From assembly GCA_963170125.1 (NCBI GenBank), contig CAUJFI010000132.1:20001-60081 (forward strand): DNA of 40,081 bases, given 5' to 3'. Position numbers and translations under genes: made by a program. Origin of the DNA: Deinococcota bacterium. GTDB lineage: Bacteria; Deinococcota; Deinococci; Deinococcales; Trueperaceae. Numbering within the stretch: the first letter of the stretch is position 1; each line of letters opens with the position of its first letter. Below, piece by piece: positions 24,441 through 31,980 of the stretch. The notes below the pieces were generated by a model, which searched no databases, was not told where the DNA came from, and saw nothing but the letters and a program-made list of their open reading frames with translations.

Positions 24441-25166
24441 TCAGTGCGGTGCCTCGCCGGTGGCCAGGCGCCGCAGCAGCCCTCGCACCACGTTCTCGGC
24501 GCGCTCGGCGGCCACGAGCGTGAAGGCCCTGAAGTCGACCCCGGCCGAGTGGTCGGCCGTGTCGGAGATGCTCCTGACGATGACGAACGGCACGCCCCAC
24601 CGCGCGCAGACCTGCGCGACCGCGGCACCCTCCATCTCCGCACACGCGGCGCCGAAGGTCTGCCGCAGCTGCCAAACGCGCGCCGGGTCGGAGACGAAAG
24701 CGTCGCCGGACGCCACGCGGCCCTCGAAGACCCGCACGCCCTCCAGGGCGCGCGCCGCCACCACCGCCGCGGAGCGCAGCGCGGGGTCGGCCTCCCAGGC
24801 CTTCCCTACTCCGGGCACCTCGCCCGGCTCGTAGCCGAGGCCGGTGACGTCGACGTCGTGCTGCACGGCGTCCGAGCTCACTACCACGTCGCCGATGCGC
24901 AGCGAGTCGGCGACCGCGCCGGCCACCCCGGTGAACACGACGCGAGCAGCCCCGGCGGCCAAGAGCGCCTGCGTCAGGGCGGCGGCGTTGACCTTGCCTA
25001 TGCCGCACTCCGCGAGCAGGACGGGCACGCCCTCGAGCGACCCGCTCTCCCAAGCGAACGGCCCGGAACGAGCGGCCGCCGTACCCGCCAAACCGGCGCG
25101 CAACCGCGCGACCTCCTCGGCCATAGCGCCTATGACCGCCGTAGGGCGGGCGATCTCACCGGGCAC
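24441..25166 (-). CDS. mtnN: 5'-methylthioadenosine/S-adenosylhomocysteine nucleosidase
   Basis: The 241-residue enzyme cleaves adenine from methylthioadenosine and S-adenosylhomocysteine, clearing by-products of polyamine synthesis and methylation. Family landmarks are VIGAMAEEVARLRA near the start, CGIGKVNAAALTQALL, FTGVAGAVADSLRIGDVVVS, ASGDAFV, the ribose-binding EMEGAAVAQVC and the catalytic aspartate in RSISDTAD. The start is a GTG at 25166, three bases after the upstream membrane-protein gene; a later ATG would remove the conserved first strand TAVIGAM. Confidence 0.93.
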   Translation of the reverse strand: MPGEIARPTAVIGAMAEEVARLRAGLAGTAAARSGPFAWESGSLEGVPVLLAECGIGKVNAAALTQALLAAGAARVVFTGVAGAVADSLRIGDVVVSSDAVQHDVDVTGLGYEPGEVPGVGKAWEADPALRSAAVVAARALEGVRVFEGRVASGDAFVSDPARVWQLRQTFGAACAEMEGAAVAQVCARWGVPFVIVRSISDTADHSAGVDFRAFTLVAAERAENVVRGLLRRLATGEAPH

Positions 25167-25169
25167 CGG

Positions 25170-25763
25170 TCAGCGACGCGGGGCGGGCGGCGCGGCGTAG
25201 AAGACGAGGCGACCGAGGAAAGCGCCGGCTACCACGCCGACGGCTCCGACGCCGACGAGCAGGAGGAAGTTGAGGTCGAAGCCGGCGTTCGGCCCGAACA
25301 GCCTGGTGGCGAGCATGCCGAGCGTCAGGGCGAGACCCGTGATGAGCGTGAAGGTCAGGGCGTTGTCGCGCCCTTGGCGGAGCTGGAACAGCACGGAGAA
25401 GTAACCGAACAGGAGGTAGAAGCCGGCGCCAGTGAGGCTCGTGCCGACGGTGCTCTCCGTGGGAGGCACCGCCGCTTGCAGGACGATGAAGAAGACGGTG
25501 GCGATCATGAGCGCGCCGGAGAAGCGCCCCGGGAGGCGCTTGCGTTGCTCGGGGGTGAGCGACTTGACGTTCACGGTCTTCAGGTCGGGCGCGGCTTCGC
25601 CGCCGGCCTTCGCGGTCGCCTTGGACCCGCTCTTGGTGGCTCTGGCGCCGCGCTGCGCCCTCAAAGCGGCGAGCCGCGCGCGGCGCTCCTGGCGCTTCCT
25701 ATCCTTCTCCTTGGCGGCCTTCTCGTCGAGCTTCGCCTGCGCTCTGCGCAGCTGTCGGTTCAT
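25170..25763 (-). CDS. Small membrane protein with basic N-terminal helix
   Basis: I do not recognise the family. Of 197 residues, the first 75 are very basic and helix-prone (MNRQLRRAQAKLDEKAAKEK, then RKRQERRARLAALRAQRG), followed by about four membrane helices (near 85-105, 110-130, 138-158 and 165-190). The N-terminal part could bind RNA, ribosomes or the membrane surface; the LTPEQRKRLPGRFSG segment leads into the first helix. TATGCT lies exactly six bases before the ATG, and mtnN follows after three bases, so the two form an operon divergent from lysA. Confidence 0.75.
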   Translation of the reverse strand: MNRQLRRAQAKLDEKAAKEKDRKRQERRARLAALRAQRGARATKSGSKATAKAGGEAAPDLKTVNVKSLTPEQRKRLPGRFSGALMIATVFFIVLQAAVPPTESTVGTSLTGAGFYLLFGYFSVLFQLRQGRDNALTFTLITGLALTLGMLATRLFGPNAGFDLNFLLLVGVGAVGVVAGAFLGRLVFYAAPPAPRR

Positions 25764-25769
25764 GCGGGT

Positions 25770-25775
25770 AGCATA
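25770..25775 (-). promoter_or_regulatory. -10 element for leaderless membrane-protein/mtnN operon
   Basis: TATGCT on the minus strand, six bases (ACCCGC) before the ATG at 25763. Hexamer and spacing are identical to those of the methyltransferase gene at 4910. Confidence 0.6.
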
Positions 25776-25833
25776 ACCGGCCCGCCTTCCGGGCCGCCTT
25801 CCGGCCCGTGGTCCTCGCCCCGCCAGGCCGTGC

Positions 25834-25839
25834 TAGGCT
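25834..25839 (+). promoter_or_regulatory. Extended -10 of lysA
   Basis: TG-C-TAGGCT ends ten bases before the lysA ATG at 25850, predicting a leader of only a few bases. No ribosome binding site is visible. Confidence 0.45.
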
Positions 25840-25849
25840 CGCGCAACCG

Positions 25850-27061
25850 ATGACGGACGCCCTCCTGAGCCTGATCGCACGACGCTTCGGGACGCCGACC
25901 TACGTCTACGACCTCGACGTCGTCGACGCGCAGGTCGGGCGCCTGCGGACCGCGTTCCCCTTCGCCGAGCTCCGCTACGCCGTGAAGGCGAACGCCAACG
26001 GCGCGTTGCTGCAGCACCTCGTGGCGCTGGGAGTCGGCGCCGAGGCCCTCACGGAGGGGGAGCTGGAGCGGGCGCTGCGCGCCGGCTTCCAACCGGCGCA
26101 CATCGTCCTCGGCGGCCCCGGCCACACGCCCGGCCTGGCGCGTAGAGCGGCCGAGGCCGGCGTCGGCCTCGTCAGCCTCGACTCGGTCGGGGCCTGGCGG
26201 GTCTGGCGCGAGACCGAGGCCCCCGGCACGCGCTTCCTCGTCCGCGTCAACCCGGGCTTCGACCCGCATACGCACGAGCACCTCGCCACGGCCGCCGCCA
26301 CCTCCAAGTTCGGCGAGCCGAGCGAGACGGCGCTCGCCATCGCCCACGAGGTGGCCTCGACCGGCCGGCTCGCCGGCTTCCACGTCCACGCCGGTTCGAT
26401 GCTCGACGAGGAGACGGTGGCCGACCTGGTGGTCGCAGCCCTAGAACCGCTCTACGCCGGGTTCCCCGACGCCGACCTCGTCGACTTCGGGGGCGGGCTC
26501 GCCGTGCCGCACCCGCCCCTCGCGGGCTTCGCGGCGGCCTACGAACGGTTCGTCCGGCGCTCCGGCAAACGCGTGCTGCTCGAGCCGGGCCGCTTCGTGA
26601 TCGCCGAGGCGGGCACGCTCCTCACCCGCGTGCTGCACGTCAAGGGGGGAGCGAGGCGGCACGTCGTCGCCGACGCCGGCATGGCCGACCTCCTGCGACC
26701 GGCGCTCTACGGCGCCCACCACCCCGTCCGGCTGGTCGAAGGCGGCGAGAGCGACCGCGGGGGCACCGGCCCGAGCGGCGGCGCCGGCGGCCGCTCGGGC
26801 GTCGAGCCCGGTCTACCGACGGACGTCGACGGGCCGCTATGCGAGAACGCCGACCGCCTGGGCCAGGACGTCGAGCTGCCCGCCGTCGCGGCGGGCGACC
26901 TCCTGGCGGTAGGGACCGCGGGCGCCTACGGCTTCGCCATGGCGTCGAACTACGCGGGAAGCCTGCGCCCCGCCGAGGTCGTCGTGCGCGCGGGCGAGGC
27001 GCGCCTCGTGCGCAGGCGGGAGCGGCCCGAGGACCTCTGGCGCCTGGAAGAGGACGCGTAG
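25850..27061 (+). CDS. lysA: Diaminopimelate decarboxylase
   Basis: Converts meso-diaminopimelate to L-lysine with pyridoxal phosphate, the last step of lysine synthesis. The 403-residue protein has the PLP-binding lysine K46 in YAVKANAN, GFHVHAGSM, DFGGGLAVP, LEPGRFVIAEAG, PLCENADRLG with the active-site cysteine, and the terminal AYGFAMASNYAGSLRPAEV. A Gly/Ser-rich insert of about 25 residues (300-325) precedes the PLCENAD motif. The ATG at 25850 is chosen because the upstream in-frame ATG adds 14 residues covering the promoter. The 113 bases before the next start hold only its promoter. Confidence 0.95.
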   Translation: MTDALLSLIARRFGTPTYVYDLDVVDAQVGRLRTAFPFAELRYAVKANANGALLQHLVALGVGAEALTEGELERALRAGFQPAHIVLGGPGHTPGLARRAAEAGVGLVSLDSVGAWRVWRETEAPGTRFLVRVNPGFDPHTHEHLATAAATSKFGEPSETALAIAHEVASTGRLAGFHVHAGSMLDEETVADLVVAALEPLYAGFPDADLVDFGGGLAVPHPPLAGFAAAYERFVRRSGKRVLLEPGRFVIAEAGTLLTRVLHVKGGARRHVVADAGMADLLRPALYGAHHPVRLVEGGESDRGGTGPSGGAGGRSGVEPGLPTDVDGPLCENADRLGQDVELPAVAAGDLLAVGTAGAYGFAMASNYAGSLRPAEVVVRAGEARLVRRRERPEDLWRLEEDA

Positions 27062-27162
27062 GCGCGCGCGGGGCGCTCCGCGGGTCCGGCGGCTCGGCGT
27101 CCTGCCGGTAGGCTGGCCCGGACCGGCGCGCCGACGGCGCGACCGGCGCTCGGTCACCGCGC

Positions 27163-27168
27163 TACACT
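27163..27168 (+). promoter_or_regulatory. -10 element for the upstream ORF and dehydrogenase gene
   Basis: TACACT lies six bases (CGGACC) before an ATG at 27175 that opens a 14-codon ORF rather than the dehydrogenase itself. Confidence 0.55.
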
Positions 27169-27174
27169 CGGACC

Positions 27175-27219
27175 ATGGAACCGTGTCAGCTCAACCCCGA
27201 TCGCGGGTCGGCAGCATGA
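27175..27219 (+). CDS. Leaderless upstream ORF, possible leader peptide
   Basis: ATG at 27175 opens a frame encoding MEPCQLNPDRGSAA, ending in TGA at 27217-27219. The stop overlaps the dehydrogenase ATG at 27216 as ATGA, a classic arrangement for translational coupling. The ATG sits exactly six bases after a TACACT hexamer, as at other leaderless starts here, so the ribosome would first load on this ORF. The peptide contains one cysteine and two prolines. It is too short for homology and could be chance, but promoter spacing and overlap together make a regulatory role plausible. Confidence 0.5.
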   Translation: MEPCQLNPDRGSAA

Positions 27220-28655
27220 AGGCGCTCGCCGACGTCACCGCCAAGTACCTCACCGACGGCTGGCAGTCCGCGACGAGGACCTTCGAGGTCGTCGAGCCGG
27301 CTTCCGGCAAGGTGCTCGCCAACGTCGCCGACTGTGACGCGCAGGCGGCCCGGCGGGCCGCCGACGTGGCGTGGGAGGCCTTCGAGAGGTGGCGGGCCAC
27401 GAGCGCGTTCGAGCGCTCGGACGTGCTCGCCCGCTGGCACGACCTGATCATCGCGAACACCGAGGCGTTGGCAACGACCATGACGCGCGAGATGGGCAAG
27501 CCCCTCAAGGAGTCCCGCGGGGAGGTCAAGTACGCCGCCGGCTTCGTCAGGTGGTACGCGGAGGAGGCGAAGCGCGTCTACGGCGACCTCTTCCCCGCGC
27601 AGGACCCGACCAAGCGCCTGCTCGCCATGCCCCAGCCGGTCGGTCCTGCCTTCGCGATCACCCCGTGGAACTTCCCGCTGGCCATGGTCACCCGCAAGGC
27701 GGCGCCGGCGCTAGCCGCCGGCTGCACGTTCGTGCTCAAGCCCGCCGAGCAGTCGCCCGTCTCCGCGCTCCTCCTAGCCGACCTGTGGCTGGAGGCCGGG
27801 GGGCCCGCCGGCACGCTCCAGGTGCTCCCGACGTCCGACCCGGCGCCCCTCTCCACCGTGCTCATCGAGGACCCACGGATCCGCAAGCTGACCTTCACGG
27901 GCTCGACGGAGGTCGGGCGCGTCCTCTACGCCCAGGCGGCCACCACCGTTAAGCGCATCTCGCTCGAGCTCGGTGGTCACGCCCCGTTCCTGGTCTTCGG
28001 GGACGCCGACCTCGACAACGCCGTCGCGCAGGTCATGGCCAGCAAGTTCCGCAACGCCGGGCAGACGTGCGTGTGCGCCAACCGGATCTACGTCCACTCC
28101 TCGCTGGCCGAGGAGTTCACCGAGCGTTACGCGGCCGCGGCCGAGCGCCTCGTGGTCGGCGACCCGTTGGACGCCGCGACCGACGTCGGTCCGCTCGTCG
28201 ACGCCCAGGCGGTCGCGAAGGTCGAACGGCATGTGGCGGAGGCCGTCGACGGCGGCGCGCGCGTCGTCACCGGCGGCAAGCGCCTCGGCGGGCTCTACTA
28301 CGCACCGACCGTCCTGGCGGGCGTGAGACGCGACGCGCTGCTCATGCGCGAGGAGACGTTCGGCCCGGTGGCGCCGATCGTGACCTTCGAGACGGAGGCC
28401 GAGGCCGTGAGGCTCGCCAACGACACGCCCTTCGGCCTGGCCGCCTACGTGTACACGCGCGACCTCGGGCGCGCCTTCCGCGTCTCGGAGGCGCTCGAGT
28501 ACGGCATCGTCGGCGTCAACGACGGCACGCCGTCCGCGCCGTACGCGCCCTTCGGCGGGGTGAAGCAGTCCGGCATCGGGCGCGAGGGCGGGCCGTGGGG
28601 CATCCAGGAGTACCTGAACCTCAAGTACGTCGCCTTGGGGCTCGGGAAGGCTTGA
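27216..28655 (+). CDS. gabD: NAD(P)-dependent succinate-semialdehyde-type dehydrogenase
   Basis: The 479-residue aldehyde dehydrogenase resembles GabD, which oxidises succinate semialdehyde to succinate in 4-aminobutyrate breakdown. Visible are the cofactor and oxyanion segment ITPWNFPLAMVTRK, the TFTGSTEVGR turn, the general base in SLELGGHAPFLVFGDADLD, the nucleophile cysteine in GQTCVCANRIYVH, and the C-terminal PFGGVKQSGIGREGG. GQTCVCANR is strongly typical of succinate-semialdehyde dehydrogenases. The ATG at 27216 is preferred, coupled to the upstream ORF; an in-frame GTG at 27183 would add 11 residues and overlap that ORF. No aminotransferase gene for 4-aminobutyrate is nearby, so other semialdehydes are possible. 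Confidence 0.88.
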   Translation: MKALADVTAKYLTDGWQSATRTFEVVEPASGKVLANVADCDAQAARRAADVAWEAFERWRATSAFERSDVLARWHDLIIANTEALATTMTREMGKPLKESRGEVKYAAGFVRWYAEEAKRVYGDLFPAQDPTKRLLAMPQPVGPAFAITPWNFPLAMVTRKAAPALAAGCTFVLKPAEQSPVSALLLADLWLEAGGPAGTLQVLPTSDPAPLSTVLIEDPRIRKLTFTGSTEVGRVLYAQAATTVKRISLELGGHAPFLVFGDADLDNAVAQVMASKFRNAGQTCVCANRIYVHSSLAEEFTERYAAAAERLVVGDPLDAATDVGPLVDAQAVAKVERHVAEAVDGGARVVTGGKRLGGLYYAPTVLAGVRRDALLMREETFGPVAPIVTFETEAEAVRLANDTPFGLAAYVYTRDLGRAFRVSEALEYGIVGVNDGTPSAPYAPFGGVKQSGIGREGGPWGIQEYLNLKYVALGLGKA

Positions 28656-28731
28656 CCGGCGGCCCAGAGGCGCCGGCCGGCGGCGGCGCGAGCGCGGCAG
28701 TGGGCCGGCGAGCGGTGGCGTGGAGGAGCCG

Positions 28732-29097
28732 ATGACCGAAGGGGCGGCCGACGAGGCCCTGGCGCTACTCACCGGGCTGGCGGGGGCAGTGGGCAACGGA
28801 GACGCGGCGGCCGCCCACTTCTACGCGCACGCTTCCGACCGGATGCGCGGAGCGCTCGGCGGCGAGGCGCACTTCGTGCGCGCGTTCACCAACGAGCGCT
28901 TCGCGCCCCTCGCGTACGGCAGCGCCGCCAGGCTCACCGAGGTCCGGCAGGTCGGCGACAGCGCGAGAGCGACGTTGGCGGTGACCACGGAGGTCGGCAC
29001 GGTGACGTACGTCGTGGCCGTGGCGAAGGCGCGCTTCGGCGAGCGCGCCGGCACCTGGTGCCTCAGCGGCGTGGCGCGCGAGGGTGTAGACCTCTAG
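28732..29097 (+). CDS. Small NTF2-like/DUF4864-like protein
   Basis: The 121-residue protein has an alpha-plus-beta pattern: helices in EALALLTGLAGAVGNGDAAA and GGEAHFVRAFTNERF, then strands in ARLTEVRQVGDSARATLAVT, TVTYVVAVAKARF and GTWCLSGVARE. This resembles the NTF2-like fold and the DUF4864 group, but the match is by eye. No catalytic residues stand out and no signal peptide is present. The ATG follows GGAGGAG, and the gene lies 76 bases after the dehydrogenase on the same strand. Confidence 0.6.
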   Translation: MTEGAADEALALLTGLAGAVGNGDAAAAHFYAHASDRMRGALGGEAHFVRAFTNERFAPLAYGSAARLTEVRQVGDSARATLAVTTEVGTVTYVVAVAKARFGERAGTWCLSGVAREGVDL

Positions 29098-29100
29098 CGC

Positions 29101-29658
29101 TTACTTCGGCTGCACGTCCAGCGTGGCGGCGAGCGGCACGCTCTTGCCCGCGCGTACCTGCAACGTGGCGCGCAAGCGGTAGGGGCCCGGGATGATGTCC
29201 TGCGGCACCACGACCTTCACCACGGACCAGACCGAGTAGTCCGTAGTAGTGGTGTTGAACGACTCGCTCGTCGAGGTGCGCTGCTCCACCATGACGTTGC
29301 TGAGCGTCACCTGCCAACCGTCGGCCACGCGCGCGTCGAGTAGACCGAACATGCTGGCGGCGTCACCGCGCGACGCGTTGTAACCGGACGGCACCCACAG
29401 GCTGACCTTCAGGTCCTTCGGCGCCAGGTCGAACTGGGCCAGCGAGTGATCGAAGCGCAGGTAGTAGGTCTGACCCTGCTCGACCCGGATGGAGGAGCCG
29501 CCCACCACGACCGGGGTGAAGCTCGAGCTGGAGGTCGCCGGCGCGCACGCCGCCACCGCAAGGGCGAGCGCGACGAAGGCTAACGCGGCCATGTACGAGC
29601 GCCCCGCTCGCTGGCCGGCCGCACGTCTCTCCGTTGTAGTAGCGACGGTTCGCATCAT
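29101..29658 (-). CDS. Putative lipoprotein of unknown function
   Basis: The 185-residue product has a lipoprotein signal, with LALAVAAC placing the lipid-bearing cysteine near residue 38 after an unusually long basic N-region; a start at the internal ATG of YMAALAF would give a more normal signal. The mature part is Ser/Thr/Val-rich beta structure (VVVGGSSIRVEQGQTYYLRF, TSTSESFNTTTTDYSVWSVV), like an immunoglobulin-fold or bacterial surface domain. I do not recognise the family. The first ATG lies exactly six bases after an extended -10, which supports the long form. It converges on the NTF2-like gene with three bases between stops. Confidence 0.6.
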   Translation of the reverse strand: MMRTVATTTERRAAGQRAGRSYMAALAFVALALAVAACAPATSSSSFTPVVVGGSSIRVEQGQTYYLRFDHSLAQFDLAPKDLKVSLWVPSGYNASRGDAASMFGLLDARVADGWQVTLSNVMVEQRTSTSESFNTTTTDYSVWSVVKVVVPQDIIPGPYRLRATLQVRAGKSVPLAATLDVQPK

Positions 29659-29664
29659 GGCCCG

Positions 29665-29670
29665 AGGCTA
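29665..29670 (-). promoter_or_regulatory. Extended -10 for leaderless lipoprotein gene
   Basis: TG-G-TAGCCT on the minus strand, six bases (CGGGCC) before the ATG at 29658. Confidence 0.55.
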
Positions 29671-29788
29671 CCAGAGGCTCATGAGCGGTGGCGCCTACGT
29701 ACACCGGGCCGCCATGCAGACAAGCGCACATGCCATGATGCCCCGGAAGGCGCGGGGGCAGTTCGTCACGCTACGGCCCACCAGGACG

Positions 29789-30433
29789 ATGAACCAGACC
29801 GACACTCGCAAGATCCCGACGAACCGCCACCTCTCCGAGGCGCGGTGGCGCGTCCTCGGCGAGGTACTCCGTCACCGGGACCGCGGTCAGACCGTCGAGG
29901 AGTTGGCGGAGGCCTTGTCGGTGTCCCGCAACGCCGTGCAGCAGCACGTCACGTCGCTCGAACGGGACGGTCTACTTCGTGTGCTCGGACGCCGCACGAC
30001 AGGGGGTCGGCCCGGCCGCGCGTTCACGTTGACCGAGGCCGCCCTGGAGCTCTTCCCGAGGAGCTATGCGAAGCTCGCTGACGACATGCTGCGCAACGTG
30101 CGCGAGCTGTTCGGCGAGAGCGGGCTCGACCAGATGTTGGTGAAGATGGCGGACGAGGTCGCGGCCGAGCTGGAGCCCCGACTGACCGGCAAGCGGGGCG
30201 CCGCGCGGATCGCCGAGGTCGCGGCCATCCTTCACGAGCTAGGTTACGAGGCCTCCGTCGACGAGGGCGGCCGCCTGCGCGCCGCCAACTGCGTGTTCCA
30301 CCGGCTCGCCCACTCGAGCCAGGCGGTGTGCCGTTACGACCAGGTCCTGCTCAGGCGGCTGTGCGGCGACGACGTCGATCAGCTGGCCTGCATCACGGAC
30401 GGCTCGGCCGCTTGCGTGTTCGCTCTGAAGTAG
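29789..30433 (+). CDS. SufR-like iron-sulfur helix-turn-helix regulator
   Basis: The 214-residue protein has a DeoR/ArsR-type winged helix (TVEELAEALSVSRNAVQQHV, then the GRRTTGGRPGRAFTLT wing), a helical linker and a cysteine-rich C-terminus: NCVFHRLAHSSQAVCRYDQV, LLRRLCGDDVDQLACITDGS and ACVFALK. Cysteine spacing resembles SufR, whose [4Fe-4S] cluster controls repression of iron-sulfur assembly genes. The ATG at 29789 follows AGGA closely; earlier in-frame ATGs at 29714 or 29738 are possible. A transporter follows on the same strand and a cysteine desulfurase homologue lies beyond it on the other strand, which supports a sulfur or iron-sulfur role. The cluster itself is inferred. Confidence 0.8.
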   Translation: MNQTDTRKIPTNRHLSEARWRVLGEVLRHRDRGQTVEELAEALSVSRNAVQQHVTSLERDGLLRVLGRRTTGGRPGRAFTLTEAALELFPRSYAKLADDMLRNVRELFGESGLDQMLVKMADEVAAELEPRLTGKRGAARIAEVAAILHELGYEASVDEGGRLRAANCVFHRLAHSSQAVCRYDQVLLRRLCGDDVDQLACITDGSAACVFALK

Positions 30434-30544
30434 GCCGACCCCCGGGGTCTCCCGCAAGGCCGGGCGGCGCGGCGTTAGCGTCATGGCGCCAGCCGCGCCG
30501 CGCTGGTCGCACCTACCCCGCGCTCACGACCCCCGCGGCGGATG

Positions 30545-30550
30545 TACAGT
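30545..30550 (+). promoter_or_regulatory. -10 element of the MATE/ANKH-like transporter gene
   Basis: TACAGT lies eight bases before the GTG at 30559. The 125 bases between the SufR-like stop and this start also contain the palindrome GACCCCCGGGGTC at 30437-30449. Confidence 0.45.
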
Positions 30551-30558
30551 TCTCGCCA

Positions 30559-31878
30559 GTGACAGGAACCGGCGAACCCGTCCGCTTGGCAGAGGTCTTC
30601 AGGACGTGGCTCCCGCTCGCAGCCAGTTGGCTGGTCATGGCGCTGGAGCAACCGACCGTCAGCGCCATCATGACGCGCCTCGCCGACCCGGAGCTGCACC
30701 TCGCGGCTTTCGGCGGTGTGGTCCTGCCCGTCGCGTTGATCGTCGAGGCCCCGGTGATGATGCTCCTGGCCGCCAGCGTCGCCCTGGCCAGAGACCAGGC
30801 CTCCCATAGGCTCATCTACCGCTTCATGATGGCGCTCGGCCTGGGGCTGACGGTGCTGCACACGCTGCTGGCGTTCACGCCCCTGTTCGACCTGGTCGTC
30901 GTACCGCTGCTCGGGCCGCCCACGAGCGTCGTCGAGCCGGCCAGGCTGGGCCTGAGGCTGATGCTGCCCTGGACGTGGGCCATCGCCTACCGCCGGTTCA
31001 ACCAGGGCCTGTTGATCAGGTTCGGCCGCTCGCACCACGTCACCATCGGCACGGCGCTGCGCCTCACGACCGTCGTGGGTGCGGCGGCGTTCCTCGGCTT
31101 CGTGCTCGGCGCCCCGGGCGTGATGACCGCGGCACTGGCCGTTATCTGCGGCGTGACGGTGGAGGCGCTCTACAGCGGTCTCGCCGCCCTGCCGGTCGTA
31201 CGCAAGCAGCTCAGGCAGGCCGCGACCGTCACGCCTCCCTTGACCTTCGGGACCTTCCTGACCTTCTTCCTCCCCCTAGTCCTGACCAGTCTCCTGTCGC
31301 TCCTCGTGCAGCCGTTAGGCAGTGCGGCGCTGGCGAGGATGCCCGAGGCGCTCGCCTCGCTCGCCGTCTGGCCGGTCGCGAGCGGCCTGCTGTTCATGCT
31401 GCGATCGGTGGCGTTCGCCCTCAACGAGGTCGTCGTCGCGCTCCTGGACCGACCCGGCGCCTACCGCACGCTGCGGCGCTTCGCGTGGCTGCTGGCCGGC
31501 ACCCTCATGCTGATCGCGCTGGCCGTCGCCTTCACGCCCCTCGCGCGGGTCTGGTTCGTGACCATCTCCGGCCTCGCCCCGCCGCTAGGCGCCCTGGCGA
31601 GCGTCGGGTTCGCCTGGGCGCTCCTCTGGCCGGCACTGGACGCCTTCCGCAACCTCCTGCAGGGCGTGGCCGTGCATGCCAAGCGCACGGCCGTCATCAG
31701 CTCGGCGACGCTCGTGTTCCTGACCGTCAGCGCCGCCCTCCTCCTCGTTGGCATCCTGACCCAGCGCTTCCCCGCCCTGAGCGTCGCCATGTTCGCGTTC
31801 GTCACCGCCACGGTGGCGCAGGTGAGCTGGCTGGCCGTGAAGGTGCGCGGTGAGGCGGCCGCCTTGGCGAAGCGCTGA
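30559..31878 (+). CDS. MATE/ANKH-like multi-pass membrane transporter
   Basis: The 439-residue protein has about 12 membrane helices in the MOP-superfamily pattern. WLPLAASWLVMALEQPTVSA and FFLPLVLTSLLSLLVQPLGS are pseudo-symmetric starts of the two halves, and RRFNQGLLIRFGRS lies on the cytoplasmic side. It resembles bacterial relatives of the ANKH family, exporters of small anions such as citrate or ATP/pyrophosphate, more than the drug-exporting MATE proteins, but this is judged by eye. The start is the GTG at 30559, the only start codon after the -10 element in frame; upstream frame is open but not conserved-looking. Confidence 0.75.
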   Translation: MTGTGEPVRLAEVFRTWLPLAASWLVMALEQPTVSAIMTRLADPELHLAAFGGVVLPVALIVEAPVMMLLAASVALARDQASHRLIYRFMMALGLGLTVLHTLLAFTPLFDLVVVPLLGPPTSVVEPARLGLRLMLPWTWAIAYRRFNQGLLIRFGRSHHVTIGTALRLTTVVGAAAFLGFVLGAPGVMTAALAVICGVTVEALYSGLAALPVVRKQLRQAATVTPPLTFGTFLTFFLPLVLTSLLSLLVQPLGSAALARMPEALASLAVWPVASGLLFMLRSVAFALNEVVVALLDRPGAYRTLRRFAWLLAGTLMLIALAVAFTPLARVWFVTISGLAPPLGALASVGFAWALLWPALDAFRNLLQGVAVHAKRTAVISSATLVFLTVSAALLLVGILTQRFPALSVAMFAFVTATVAQVSWLAVKVRGEAAALAKR

Positions 31879-31961
31879 CTCGCGGCCACGGGGAAGCCGC
31901 GGCCGGTGGAAGGTGCGCACGAGCCGCGGTCCTATGCCGGGCCGGAGCGCGGTCGGGCTAC

Positions 31962-31977
31962 GAGCCGGCGGCGGCTC
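31962..31977. terminator. Hairpin at the 3' end of two convergent genes
   Basis: GAGCCG-GCGG-CGGCTC is a perfect six-pair stem with a four-base loop, three bases beyond the stop of the aminotransferase gene (minus strand). A second six-pair hairpin, CGCGGC/GCCGCG, lies near 31883-31903 just after the transporter stop. No U-tracts are visible. Confidence 0.45.
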
Positions 31978-31980
31978 CGG

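Noticed and set aside
24180..25853. A 557-codon plus-strand frame opposite mtnN and the small membrane protein
   Set aside because: It spans two clear minus-strand genes and their junction and is rich in Arg, Gly and Glu without recognisable motifs.
30437..30449. GACCCCCGGGGTC palindrome after the SufR-like gene as a terminator
   Set aside because: With a one-base centre only a four-pair stem remains once a loop forms, and no U-tract follows. It might be a protein site but nothing supports that.
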